A DNA stretch of 64,000 nt from NCBI GenBank assembly GCA_002633025.1, contig NMRB01000244.1:43812-107811 (forward strand), read 5' to 3'. Position 1 is the first letter of the stretch, and each line of letters opens with the position of its first letter. Positions 23,501-36,000 of the stretch are shown here, piece by piece. This DNA comes from Notospermus geniculatus (lineage: Eukaryota > Nemertea > Pilidiophora > Heteronemertea > Lineidae). Both the position numbers and the translations under genes were made by a program. The notes under the pieces were generated by a model. The model saw only the letters and a program-made list of their open reading frames with translations, made no database searches and was not told where the DNA came from.

Positions 23501-26500
23501 ATCACCCGCCAGGAACCATTGTCTGGTATCCCCTCGGGCTAAAGTGACAGCCTAAGCCTATTAGTTGTCTGAGCTTTCCTAGGCCCGTGCTATTATCCTG
23601 ACTGAACCCACTTGACATGTTAACCGTGCTGAGAAGATTACTTATACTGTTGTTGTGAGTTCCTTCAACCCGTGTTTTCACACATTTTGACCCTCCTGTA
23701 CAAACCTTCTTTTTAAACCCCTTCCAGACGATGCCGATCGTTTTCGAGCCCTGCTGTCGTCAGTGAGAGCAATAAAAAATGGAATGACGAGGTGGAGGGA
23801 GTAACTGACGAACAAGGTACGTGTCAAGGGGTGACAGACTGGCGCGTAAGCAATGCGTCTGAAAGCATTCAACCAATCAGGCAGGCGGTAACACGGACCA
23901 AAACACCTACCGAAGAATCTGATTGGTGGAACACCTGCAGACGCGCCATGTACGTGCCAGTTTGTCACCAGCTTTAGATTGTCTAAAAGTTACAACCGTG
24001 ATTGCTGCTCCTTCTCTTTGTGTTATTTACACGTGCTGTAAAAGAGGTGTGTAGTGGTCTTAGCCTTGGACTCAAGACCATGAGATCAAGTGGTCACAAG
24101 GATCAGGTGTCAGTTGTGATGTTTGAAAGAGCTGCTCCTTGAGTTCCCCAGAAAGGTTTCTGGAGCAACTGGGGTAATAATGTGAAGCACAATATAAAAC
24201 TCCTCACTCTTGTCATTGACGTTCTACTTGTACATGTACGTAAGAAATGAATGTTACGTTTGTTTTTCAGGGGAGATGAAGCCCTTTGGTCAGTACAGCC
24301 CGCTGGATGAGATGAAGACCCTGGACGGGGCCTGTCCAGCGGAGCTCTTGGCATCACCACCACACACATTCCAGGTGACATTTGAAGAACGACCGAAAAC
24401 ATTAGAATGGTTGACCGAGAAGACGGAACGTTGTGTGTCTCCCGAGTTTGCCCCGTTCACTGGAACGACTCCTACCAGAAAACCTGTGAACATATCTGAT
24501 CTGTTCTCACCTGTCAAGTCACCTGACACTCGACCGATCAAGAAGACGCCGCCTCGTGTGACGTTTCGATTATCCCAGCGGTTTGATATTCAGACAGAGA
24601 ACGGTGAGGCGGCGAGACCTATCATTCCAAACAGTCCTTCTATGGTTGTGCCAGATGGGACGCACGGACCACAAACAAATGATAATGATGACGTTGATGA
24701 AGACAGAGGCATTGACTTTGGGCAGTGCACAAGCCCAGTTAAACAGCTTGACCAGGCATCATCCACACTGCCCATCATGCTTCAAGATGTGGAATCTCAG
24801 ACACACACGACCGCCGTCCACGTGGTGGACGAGGACTCACAGACCGCCGTCCACGTGGTGGACGTGGACTCGCAGACCGCCATGTCGTATGCGTATCTGA
24901 TTGATGCATCCATGTTGACGTCACCTGCTCAGACAGCCGACGCCACTTCAGTCACAACACCAATACGGGTATCACAATACAACCAGCAGGTGGCGCCCAT
25001 GGTGGTGGTTGACACGGACACTCTCATGACACCAGCACGGCTGATCAGTCCTGATCATGACCAATCACAGGAGGATGTATGTGTATCACACGACGAGGAA
25101 GGTCCATCCGTCAGTCTGACAGAAGACAGGATGGTGACCCCAGTGAAGATGCTGGACCAAGATACATTCATGACCCCCGTGGGAAAGAAGGATGCGTCTG
25201 TCCTAACATCACCTATCGGCAATGTAGCATTGAGGTTAGTTTTGCTTTCCTGTCCAGTCTCATCTTAAGCCAGTCAACCCACATTCTGTTCAGTTGTCAG
25301 TGTTCCCTTTTGTCTTTTCCAGACTCTCCGACCCCGTCTTGAGTAACCTGACCCCCCTGGAGATGAGGAAACAGTTAGAGATGACGCTGATCAGTAACGA
25401 GTTGTTCCGTACGGAGCTTACCAACCTCCAGGCTGAGAAGAGCTCACAAGTTAAGATAATGACGGAACAACAGATGGAGATCACGAGTCGGGACCAGGAG
25501 ATAAGTCGACTCAAGGCAGCTGTGGAGCAAGCTAAGATTGACACTAAGGTATCTAGATCCGTCACCTACGTGTACATCGTTGGAGAGAGTGGCATTGTAA
25601 CATTAAGGTTTCAAGAACTAGTCAAGGTGTCTCATTGGTTTAGGAGGGGTGATACTCGTTGACAACCAAAGCATCATGTCCTCGCGTATGTCTTTCCCAC
25701 TTTTGATAATCGTTGCTTGTCGTCTCCTGATAATCGTTGCTTGTCATCTCCTGATAATCGTTGCTTGTCGTCTCCAGATATCAATGGAATCTGAGATCTC
25801 ATCCCTGCAGGGTCATGTGACCCAGATGAAGGATGAAGTGTCATCTGCCGAGGCCCGACTCGGGGAGAAGGATGAGGAGGTCATGGTGCTGAAGTGTGAG
25901 AAGAATAATCTACAAGATGATCTGGCAAGGATTTATAAACAACACAAACAAGAGGTATTGAGCAATAGTGATTTAGTCCAATCTGGCAAGAGTGGACATT
26001 TTACTGGCAGAATATCAAGGTGTTAACTGGCCTATTCCACTCCTGGTAATCCAATGTCAATTTCGTTTCCTTCACAGATTGCTGATCTTCATGCTGATTA
26101 TGCTCGTAAAGACTACAAGCCTCACTTTGAGAAAGCGCAACAGGTCATCCGTAAACTTGAGTCGGAGGTCGAGACGTACTTTGAGTTGATGGGGTCATTA
26201 CAGACTGCTGAAAATGCACAGGTAAGTTTCTCGGCGTAGTGTCGTTTTGATATACATGTACATGTAAGTTACTTTGGGAAGCAAGTCGAGCTAAGGTAGA
26301 CACTGTGTCTGTAATCATTTCTTTTCCCAGGACAAGTTAAGTTCAGCAGTTGATGAGAAGTACCTGAAGCTGAAGGGGATGGAGGATCGTATCCTCAGTG
26401 AACGCATGCAGCTTGACAAGCAACAGAAAGAATTCATGGAGGGTGTGGCCGTGAACGAGATGGCCGTCCGCACAGCGACGAGCTCGTGTCAGCGGATGAA

Positions 26501-29500
26501 GAAGGAGTGTGAGGAGATGAAGAGAAAAGTGGACGAGGCTGATCGGACAATTAATGACGTGAGTCTGTGTGTCCTCTTCATGGCTGCACACTCATTAGTG
26601 TTGACTTTATCGGCGTTCTCTCTCTCCCTCCGTCTCTGTTTCTGTCTCCCTCCGTCTTTGTCTCTGTCTCTCTTCCTCTGTGTTTGTTTCCGTCTCTCTC
26701 CCTCCATCTCTGTCTCTGTCTCTCTCCCTCCATCTCTGTCTCCATCTCTCTCCCTCCGTCTCTGTGTCTCTGTCTCTCTGTCGTCCTCTCTCTCTCTCTC
26801 TGTTACCTATTTCTGATTTCTCCATTAGTGATTGACAACGTTTGAAATGTTTTTAGAGTCAACTATATCAAGATGAGATTCTCATGGAACTGAAACTCGC
26901 TACAGAGAAGTTGGCAACAATAACTCAGGAATTCAAAGAAAATAAGAAAAGTAAGTGCAAATTATTTATGATAAAGTCTGTTACCTTTTACTTTAAATGA
27001 ACCAGAACATTTATCAACAGGAGCAGTCAGCCACATTTATGCCAAAAGATGGCAACAAAGTTCTAGCGGACCAATACAAAAGAAACTTCTCTTGATTGGT
27101 GCTCAGTCAACCTTGAATGGATCATCTTGGCATTGAATTGGACCGTAGTGACACCTATTGGTCAACTGACTGACAACTATTCCCACAGCACAACAGTGTT
27201 GGTACTGATGCCAGCGTGATTCACAGCATCACGTCTGTGTAACTGGACCAACGCAGGCTAGATTGGAATGAGAACCATGTGGAACATTTTGTGGTAACAT
27301 TTGTAATTCTTTGTTTGTTTCAGACTTAGCAGCAGCTAATGAGAAAGTTGAACAGCTAGAGGATGATCTGATGGAGAAGAATATTCTCATCACCGAGGTG
27401 GAGAGGGACAGAGACATGTTGAGACAGGAGTATGAACTAATCAAGGTAATGCGGGTGATCCACTGACTTTACGACGAGTTTATGATCAGTTTGCGACTAG
27501 TTCACGACGGCAGTCGTCAACGGATCGCAAACTCGTCGTAAACTAGTCACAAACTGATCGTAAAGAATTGATGTGACGTTGAAGCTGATCCACCGAACCA
27601 AATCAAACATGTTTGGTCTCGTTGTAAACTCGTCGCAAACTAGTCGTCAACAGAATTCAGTCGTGAACGAGTCGCAAACTCGTCGTGAACACTGATCCAC
27701 CGTCGCAAACTCGTGAACTAATCGCAAACTGATCGTAAACTCGTCGTAAAGTTGGTGGATCACCCGCACAAGTAACAACTTCTGGTTGTGATATTGACTG
27801 TTTTAAATGAGCAAATCCAAAACAATGATCATAATGAACCACTACACCACCATGGCTCCTACATAACATCATGATATTTTATTCATTGCATATTCAGAAG
27901 AATGGTGGGTTCTTTCCATCTCCCACGACAACACGGACCCAGCCGAGAGAGACCATGGACTTCCTGGAGAAGGAGAACCACCTTTTAACGGACTCGTTAA
28001 AGGAAGTGGAAGCAAACATGTCCGCCGCACAACTAGAGCTGTCACGATGTCAGAATGAACTGAGAGAGAAGACAATTCTTTATCATCAGCAGGAACAGCT
28101 CGTGAAACAACTCAGGTGAGAGAACTATAAAACATGAGTGGAACGTCCCGGCCGTGGATGCTAGAGGAACATAATCCTGCTGAATGAGTTGACAATCAAG
28201 CAGAGAAACTCTCTGTTTCCACCTTCCAAGGCAGGACTAGGACCACCACCTCAAGGCAGCACTTCTGATGTGTTTTAACCTTCAGGGTTAATGCTTCAGT
28301 ATCAACTGTTATTACTTATTTAGAGTGTTGACGAGGCCCTGCACATGATGTTTGATACAAATCATTATTATCTTCCAGAGAGAAACAGTGCTCCCTTCAA
28401 TCAGAACTTGACACATCAAAAGTTAATGCTCACTACATGCTGCTGAGTCAAGGTGCTGAACTCGCTGATGTCTCAGTCAATGTCAGCTTACTGAAGGAAA
28501 AGATGAGTGAATTCCAGGAGAAACTGAAGATATCAGCGGCCAGGGTGCTTAAGGTGAGAACCGGGGTCTCGGGGGGGGAGGCAAACTCAGACATGTCATC
28601 TTTTGGCTAAAAAAACTATCAGTTGATGACAACTTACTTAACTAATGCTGATTGTTCTTGTCCTTGATCTTCTAGGGTGTGAACACTATTCCAGTCTCGC
28701 AGACATCGGCGGCAGCTCAAAGTCAAGGTCATTCGTTTGTCGCCACGCTCCTACAGGCTGCCGATGGCAGGGACGGCCAATCGAAACATTCCAGTGATGC
28801 GGACGGTTCTGATGCCACGCCACATCACACAGAGAATGATGACTCAAATTACGGAACCGAGGAGAATAATAATTTTGAAATCGGCTCTAGTCACAGTGCC
28901 TTCGCTAGAGTGACACCTGGTGGTGGACTATCAAAACGGGGTATCGGGGTGGGATCAGAGAGTAACGGCAGTACGTTTACTCCTGTGAGTGGTAAGAGGT
29001 CGCCGTGTGAGGAGGGTGTGATGAATGGAACACGAATTGAGACACAGGATATGTCGCTGTCGACCTCATGTGCCACGGATCAAGAACAGTCCATCAAAGA
29101 TGAAGTTGATCATGTGATCCAGGTCCTTGATGTTGTCGTTGAGTTGGTGACGGCATGTGAGCAGGCAAGGGATCGCATGTTCTCTACAGTTCAACAAGAA
29201 AAGTAAGTCCTTTATTCTGTCTCTGACATCCATTGTCATTCAAGTATTCAATGTCGTCAGATTTCTCAGATTGTTTAGCACCAACATGTACCGTAATGTA
29301 AATCATTGAAATTATTTCATCTGAAACATGTCAACTAATTTGTCCACAAACTTGGGTCCAATCTTGTCATACCATACGTTTCTCTGATCATTCTGCTTCC
29401 TCTTCATGTTGCAGTCAGCAGCTTCTTTCTGAACTTGAATTACGCCAATCTGGTCGCAGCGATCTTCAGCGTCTAAAGAAATCCGCTGAGGAATCAGAAC

Positions 29501-30961
29501 GGGATCAAATCCAGGCCAATGTCAAACTTGTGGAGAAGTCCCAGGAGTTGGAGGAATGTCAGATGATGTTGTCTGATATGAGAGCCAAGTGTAATGAATT
29601 AACACAACAGATCATGGGCCACACTGAACAAGAGAAAGTCTTAAATGTAAGTTGAAAGAAGCCATTCTTTAGTCTTCTCTGTTTTCCTCTAAAATAAGTC
29701 AAATTAAATATCTCTACAATTATCTAAAGAGTCAAAGCCACATTATATTGGCCTGTCTGGGAGCTGTCCTTCACTCGTTTGATTCAATTCTTTGCTGATA
29801 GTCAGGGGTCTATCTTACATTTTGATTTACCTTGAAATCTAAACTGTTTGTTATCCACCTCTCACAGAAACTGAACGAAGAGTTCAACGAGGCCCTGGCT
29901 GAAATCAAGCACCTGAAATCAGAAAAAGCCCTCCTGGGGGAGGAGTTAGAGAACGCTGTGAAGATGATGGCAGATGACGGCTCGGGGGAAGTCTCACGTG
30001 GACAGTACTTCAGAGACATCTCAGCTCTCAGGAAAGAGGTATGTTGTTGGTGAACTTGCTGTTGTCAGTGAGAGATTGATTCGACTAGGACTGTGATTGC
30101 AGTGTCTTCTGCAGTATATTCGCAATTCCTGTTCCTGCTTTCGGCAAACCCACAGAATAATTCAGCAGACAGGATGAGTGATGTGTGAGGGATATCATGA
30201 AGTCATGGGTCCAGGGAGTCAGCTCCTTGTTAGAAGGTGGAGTCATTGTGTAACTACAGAATTTGGGATGTGCTGTTGTGGGAAGGCCTTCTCCTAAACT
30301 TGACGTTGATGTCTTCATTTCCTGTTTCAGTTACATAAGTTGAAAGAAAAGTTTGTTGAGAAGGAGGAAAGTTACCAGGAACTGAAGGAGAAAGCAAGTC
30401 GTAGGGTGGGTTCTCTTATTAGTTGTAGTACCGGTAAATACAATGGGGGACTTGACTTCAGGCATTCAAATGACTTGGCCTTTTCAATCCATGCCAATGA
30501 TCGTGCCAAAACAGTTCAGACATGGAGATGAATTGAATTTTCTCTGTTTTACTGATGGTTTTGTCCTTTTTCCTAGATGACTGTCCTTGAGCAGAACTGG
30601 AAACTGGCTGAGGATGAGGTGTTCAGGATGGATGGCCTTATTGAACAAATCAGAACGGTAAGCATGACGGTATTGTCCTCCACATACAAGTTCTAGGGAT
30701 CCTTAACCCCTTTTTGTATGTCGCAGGGTGGGTGGATGCCTGACTGACGGGGCCCCCTTAATGAGATTTGATGGTAGGGACTGTGTCTTTTTCGGATCCG
30801 ACTCCCGACGGATGTCTCCCACGCGAGAGCTAATCATTGTCCTCTGTTTTCAGACTCTGCATGAGAATGCTCCATCAGTCAAATCATGTTCAGCTGTCTT
30901 TAGTTTGATCAATTTATTGGATGGCAATGAAGGAGAGAGGTCGGTCGAGGAATCCTCGTGA
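17570..30961 (+). CDS. SPAG5: Astrin / sperm-associated antigen 5 homolog, complete 18-exon gene
   Basis: Coding exons: 17570-17644, 17801-17916, 23728-23816, 24271-25234, 25323-25548, 25778-25954, 26078-26221, 26331-26558, 26857-26950, 27324-27445, 27898-28115, 28379-28553, 28676-29202, 29415-29646, 29868-30038, 30331-30405, 30577-30657, 30854-30961. All junctions are GT-AG and in phase, summing to 1274 codons (human about 1193 aa). The first ~410 residues are Ser/Thr-Pro-rich (many TSP and SPVK sites). Residues ~415-880 and ~1050-1240 are heptad-rich coiled coil. Between them lies SFVATLLQAADG ... SAFARVTPG, matching the human astrin segment around SILTAVAD ... SAFTRV. The C-terminus (QNWKLAEDEVFRMDGLIEQI, then SLINLL) matches astrin's end. 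Astrin acts with SKAP at microtubule ends and aligned kinetochores. A KEN tripeptide (residues 14-16) could be an APC/C degron. The start was chosen at the first of four consecutive ATGs; an untranslated exon may lie upstream. Confidence 0.87.
17917..23727 (+). other. Large second intron of SPAG5
   Basis: Most of it is anonymous. I recognise a GGGGCCTGTTTCATAAA-type hairpin at 21,188-21,263, a tRNA-like stretch near 20,905-20,960 (gtggtgcag ... ggggttgattccc), a patch with repeated tagccaaatggcga at about 21,330-21,510, and an unresolved base at 22,524. No coding exon was found. Confidence 0.55.
21188..21263. mobile_element. Short foldback element (GGGGCCTGTTTCATAAA terminus)
   Basis: The ends ggggcctgtttcataaag and ttttatgaaacaaacccc are imperfect inverted repeats, with aagcgactt / aaagtcatt continuing the stem. 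Confidence 0.65.
24800..24895 (+). repeat. Coding tandem repeat in SPAG5 exon 4
   Basis: Two near-identical 33-bp units encode TAVHVVD(E/V)DSQ. Each contains the palindrome CCACGTGG. A third degenerate unit follows (TAMSYAYLIDAS), and later SMLTSP and TDTLMTP blocks suggest an older repeat unit. Confidence 0.7.
25700..25777 (+). repeat. 24-bp tandem repeat forming the 3' splice site of SPAG5 exon 6
   Basis: Three units of gataatcgttgcttgtcgtc end in tctcctg, tctcctg and tctccag. Only the last has the AG that serves as acceptor for the exon at 25778. The polypyrimidine tract is therefore part of a minisatellite. Confidence 0.75.
26600..26810. repeat. Pyrimidine-rich simple repeat in a SPAG5 intron
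   Basis: Degenerate (TCTCTCCCTCCGTCTCTG)n tract upstream of exon 9. It is not coding, although several frames stay open. Confidence 0.85.
27451..27767. mobile_element. TIR element built of 11-bp subrepeats, SPAG5 intron 10
   Basis: The left end gcgggtgatccact and right end gtggatcacccgc are inverted. Inside are many variants of aaactcgtcgt / aaactagtcac / aaactgatcgt (11 bp), in one orientation on the right half and reverse-complemented at the left. About 320 bp, no ORF. Confidence 0.75.
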
Positions 30962-31636
30962 ACAATCTGTTGCAGGATGAGACTTTCCCTTAATACATCA
31001 TCTGTTGACATTCCTTGGTGCCATAGAAAGACAAATATCTCTGTGTCCCGACACCAATGGATCAGGACACATGAACTGCTTCCAGAAGTACATGTAGTTG
31101 TGGATAGAATGTTGATGTTGAGAAAATGTTGACAAGGAATTTCCGATGTCTGCTTTGGATGTGATGGAGCCTCGCTGATCAACGGTAGTGTGCTGTGTAC
31201 TGGTACCAGGTCCCTGGTCAGTACCACCAGTACATCTATAGTCATGATAAGTATCTGCCACGGGTTACTGACGACTACGTACGGCAGTAACCCCATGCAT
31301 GCATTATCAGTAACCCTTGGCGGATATCTGATAGGACATTTTGACCAAAGTGATTACATATGTTAAGTTGCTCAGATCCAGTAACTTTTGCTTAGACCCA
31401 AGTTAATCAAGAGGTCAAGTTGAAATTATTATATGTTTAACTGCTGATCTACCACGAATGTGTTCACCTATGTGTATATGCAGTTCATTATTGGTGACTT
31501 GAAACTAATGGCTTAGCATTCAGAGGTACATCAGTATTACCATTGAGATGGAATATGGAATATAGGTGAAATTGATGAAACATGTTTTGGGATTCACCTG
31601 ACATTGCCAACTAAGACAACATGACCAAGGTCCATG

Positions 31637-31867
31637 CTGGTGATTCAAACACAAAATTATTTTATTCGTACGCGAAGTCGTTGATGCATAACTAATGGTG
31701 CTTGTCGTATTCGCAGTTCATCTGGTAAATGGAAGGGGTGACGGGTGATTACAAAATAAGCTGTCACCCCTTCTATTTGTCGAAACAACTGCAAAAATAG
31801 TCAACACGATTAGTTATGCATGAGTAAAATCGCGTTTGAAAAAAGATTTTTAGGTTTGAATCACCAG
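31637..31867. mobile_element. Foldback element with long arms
   Basis: The left ctggtgattcaaac ... atgcataactaa pairs with the right ttagttatgcat ... gtttgaatcaccag. The stem is interrupted by loops, including the inverted pair aaggggtgac / gtcacccctt in the middle. Confidence 0.75.
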
Positions 31868-32390
31868 CGTGAGGTCTCTGCCTCAGAAATAGAATGCTTG
31901 GACCGTCTGAGGGAAAATTTATCTCCACTGTTTTCAAGTGGCAAGCACTTCATCTATGTGTATACAGTGTATATGATAATAGAGTTCTGTTGTTGCATGT
32001 TTATGGAAGCCAGGAGTTTTGTTGTTGAGTGTCAGCTTTAACTGAAAGACTGATGTCTGGAATACTGGCATATGAATTAAATATTGATAGTATGAGTTTC
32101 TATGTGTAAACATTCTGTGTGCCTTCTTTGAAGTAAAGTATTCTCATGATCGTTGCTGATATCATAATGAATGACTTCTATTTGTACAAAGTGTAAAGTA
32201 TTCTAGTGGTTGAGATTCTGAGCTACTTCAGCCAGATCTTATTCTTGATGTTGTAACATGGAAGGGAAATATAAACTCCAAAATAGAATTTCAGAGTTTG
32301 AGTTCATTTTATAGACATCTCCCAAGAGACATCTGGACCAGTTTGAGAAGGAGATGCCTGCTAAGAGATGTTCTATTGTATTTCTTGTTG

Positions 32391-32668
32391 ATCAGGAATT
32401 AATTCTTGTTAAGAACGGAAATTAATTTTTGTTGAGGAGAAATTAATTCTTGTTAAACCAACTAATTTTCGTTAACAAATTAATTCTCGTTGAACAGAAT
32501 TAATTCTTGATGAACAAATTAATTCTTGGTGAACAGAAATTAATTCTCAGTCGAACAGAAATTAATTCTTGGGTGAACAGAAATTAATTCTCGGTTGAAC
32601 AGAAATTCGGTTGAACAGAAATTAATTCTCGGTTAAACAGAAATTAATTCTTGTTAAATAGAAATTAC
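32391..32668. repeat. Minisatellite, unit about 22-24 bp (GAACAGAAATTAATTCTCGGTT-like, degenerate)
   Basis: About a dozen imperfect copies centred on aaattaattct plus tcggttgaacag. The array lies 370 bp upstream of the NCBP3 start codon. Confidence 0.8.
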
Positions 32669-32715
32669 AATGGAACCTCCTGATTACTGACGTCAAAGTG
32701 AATAGAAATGCCTGT

Positions 32716-32873
32716 ACAAGTTTAAGCCAAGCGCACAAAATTCAATGCGTTAGGGGTGTTTTTAAAGTCGACTGACCCAACGCTGTCGACTCGTCATTCA
32801 GCCGGGTCATTTGATTTAAAAAAACACGCCTAACGCATTGAGTTTTGTCGCAAATGTGCGCTTGGCTTTATAG
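32716..32873. mobile_element. Foldback element just upstream of NCBP3
   Basis: The left tttaagccaagcgcaca followed by caatgcgttaggggtgtttt pairs with the right aaaacacgcctaacgcattg and tgtgcgcttggcttta. The centre contains gtcgac twice. It ends about 170 bp before the ATG and may overlap the promoter. Confidence 0.75.
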
Positions 32874-33040
32874 TCTGACTCCTTGGCGTTTTGACATGTT
32901 TGACTAAGTGTTGTAGACTGGAATGAGCGCCGCGGGAGTGGAGCGGCAAAGATAGGAACCAGTCTACGAGCGAAGCTTCCCGAGGACAGGGGACCAGTTT
33001 ACGTTACAAGGGCAGCGGATCAGTCTGCGCAAGTTTCAAA

Positions 33041-36000
33041 ATGGCTGCGGCAATGAGGAAACTTCCGAATCTGAAAATTTGTGTTGAAAATACCGATGAT
33101 CTGAGTGAATCTGAGGACGAGATTGTTGTTGATGAAGACGACGATCGAAGAGAAGAAGGAGAGATCGACAGCACAACAGACGAATCAGGAGATGAAGTGC
33201 AATTCAGTGTTTCGATTCGAGATGCCCAGCAGCTGCCTCCGCCAGGTGGCGCTGGACATGCTGCTGGAAGAGGCCCGAAGAAGTCGATGACGCTATTTCA
33301 GGCATGTCCACACTCCATCATCAGTCGGCATTTTTGCATTAGGCCTAGGCCTACGGCTACGCCCCCAACCCTACGCCTACGGTAACCCCCCAATCCTCCA
33401 ATCCAACCCGACAAAATGACCCTGTCATCATTTTCTGCAACACACTAGCCTAGGCCCTAGCTAGCTATACCAGTCAGGAACTTTTGCCGCATCGGGAGAT
33501 CACCTCCCGATTGGGATTTTTGCATCTCCCGACTGGGAGGTTGTGCCCGAAACGGGATATTATGTTGTAATTTTTTGTTGCTTGAACAGGAGGAATGTCT
33601 CGATCAGGCAGTTCAAAATCTAAGAACTGATTTGCGCATCACATCGCGCATTTGCGCATGGTCGTAACCAGTGGAAAACGTGAAACAAAGATCAAGGTTN
33701 GAAAATACCGATGATCTGAGTGAATCTGAGGACGAGATTGTTGTTGATGAAGACGACGATCGAAGAGAAGAAGGAGAGATCGACAGCACAACAGACGAAT
33801 CAGGAGATGAAGTGCAATTCAGTGTTTCGATTCGAGATGCCCAGCAGCTGCCTCCGCCAGGTGGCGCTGGACATGCTGCTGGAAGAGGCCCGAAGAAGTC
33901 GATGACGCTTTTTCAGGCATGTCCACACTCCATCATCAGTCGGCATTTTTGCATTAGGCCTACGGCTACGCCCCCAACCCTACGCCTACGGTAACCCCCC
34001 AATCCTCCAATCCAACACCCGACAAAATGACCCTGTCATCATTTTCTGCAACACACTAGCCTAGCTAGGCCTAGCTATACTAGGCCTAAGTCGGGTTAAG
34101 AACAGGCCGAAGAACGGGAAGCGTAGGCCTAGCCTACCATAAATTGCGGACCATGTTTACACGGGGTCAGTGACGTCACAATGCATTAGCATGTGTTGGA
34201 TGCACTACGTCTACGTCGTCACGTCACATGGTCCGCAATTTTTGGTACACATCTGTAGTACATTAGCTGATTAGCCTAGGCCTAAGCCGTGTTCACCTGA
34301 CATCCGATATGCGAGACGCGACAGCGATATGCGATGTCCGAAATGCGATAAAAAAACGTGTGTTCGATTACCTGCCTGTGATATAGGTAATACGTTATTC
34401 TAGCAGAAAACAAAAGAAAGCACTGTCTGCTGTAGGGCCTACCACATGACCTCTAGCTATATTTAGTATCTCATCCGTTTTTCATGGAGCGAATGCTTCA
34501 ACATATAACGTTGTATCGCATGACGGAAACGGATAACATGTGCCGATAAATGAGCATTGGAAAATGGCTTGGAACGATCAGACTGCGATTTTGCATATCA
34601 TTACACGTATACGTCGTATCGCACAACGGATAACGGATGTCAGGTAAACACGGCTTTATGCTGCCGTGTTGCGAAGGGGAACCCTGTTTTGTGGTGGAGT
34701 GGAGGATCATTCCTGCACATCCTGACTGAGTGGCAGCTACGGCCTCGGCCTAATGATTGTGCAATTAAGCCTAGGCCCTTATTATTAATATATTTCTGGT
34801 ATCACATCTTTTCCAGGGAGAGAAGAAATATGAAAATAGGTCTGGAGACTTTGTGACTGGTTTTGATATAACATCCAAGGTAGGTAATATAATCACTTAT
34901 TCTGCGACCAGCCTAGGCTAGCTTTGAGAGGGTAGGCCTAGGCCTACAAGCATGTCAAAGAAACCAGTTATTTATGGTAGCAGGGTTATGTTCAGTCTTG
35001 GATGAATATAGGATTGAGCTAATGTGTGGGTTGTGTACTCTTGTATGTAGCTTAGCACTACATAATTTGTGTTAGCCATGCTGGAAGTTTTCCATGCCTT
35101 AGTCCATTATTGTTCCACAATGTTATTGTTAGGAATCTACTGGTATCCATTTGAGATTTTACCTACTTTCATCACAGGAATATCAGGAGAGAAAAGCAAA
35201 GAGGGCCAAGAGATTTGGTATTGAAGATGAAGTTACCTCTGTTTCAATGGAAGATCGTAAAATGCTGTATGAAAGGTTCGTGTATTCCCGCTAAACAAGT
35301 CGACAATAAATTTGAATAATTAAAGTCAAGCCGTCAGCCAGCGAAGTTAGGCATTTAAGTGGCAGATGCAAGACTTCTTACTTGTGATCCGCGAATTGTA
35401 TTTTATTCTTGATTTAAAGTTGATGCAGGTCAGTTCATTGAGGCAACATGTGAGTGTACATGTATGTTCAACAACATCCTGAATATTTCAGCCTTGGCAT
35501 CACTGAGGAAACAATGTGCAAAGGGGAGAGAGGGATACGTCCTGAAGCCATTCACGTCCGAGGCACAGAAAACATGAGTACACAAGATGTGTTTGCCTAC
35601 TTCAAGGATTTTGCCCCTGGGACCATCGAGTGGATTGATGACTCTTCATGTAGGTAGTAATTTGCAATCGGTACATATGCAAATTCAGTCTTCAACAGCA
35701 GTAAGATTTCTGAAGTCATCAGCAAGTAAATTTCTCTATCTGGATGTCATCTTGTCAAAGATTGCTGAGTACATTTCAAGACACACCTGAGAACACAGAA
35801 AACTTTCAAGGGAAAACAAGGGAACATAAGTGGTCCCTGTATGATCCATTGTGTTCCTTGATATCTGGTGTCCGTCTTGCACTGTGTATACATGTACTCT
35901 TATGTGAGTTCGGTTCAGATCTTGTGTTGAACTTCAGGTAATGTAGTGTGGTTGGACCCCATGACAGCAGCCAGAGCCATCATCAACCTGAGTACAGCTT

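Larger units (their letters stand above)
30962..33040. other. Intergenic region SPAG5-NCBP3
   Basis: Both genes point right. The region holds the SPAG5 3' UTR and NCBP3 promoter, neither of which shows a clear motif. It also holds two foldback elements and an AT-rich minisatellite. Confidence 0.6.

Noticed and set aside
26567-26845. Open frames over the TCTC-rich tract
   Set aside because: Low-complexity pyrimidine repeat inside a SPAG5 intron.
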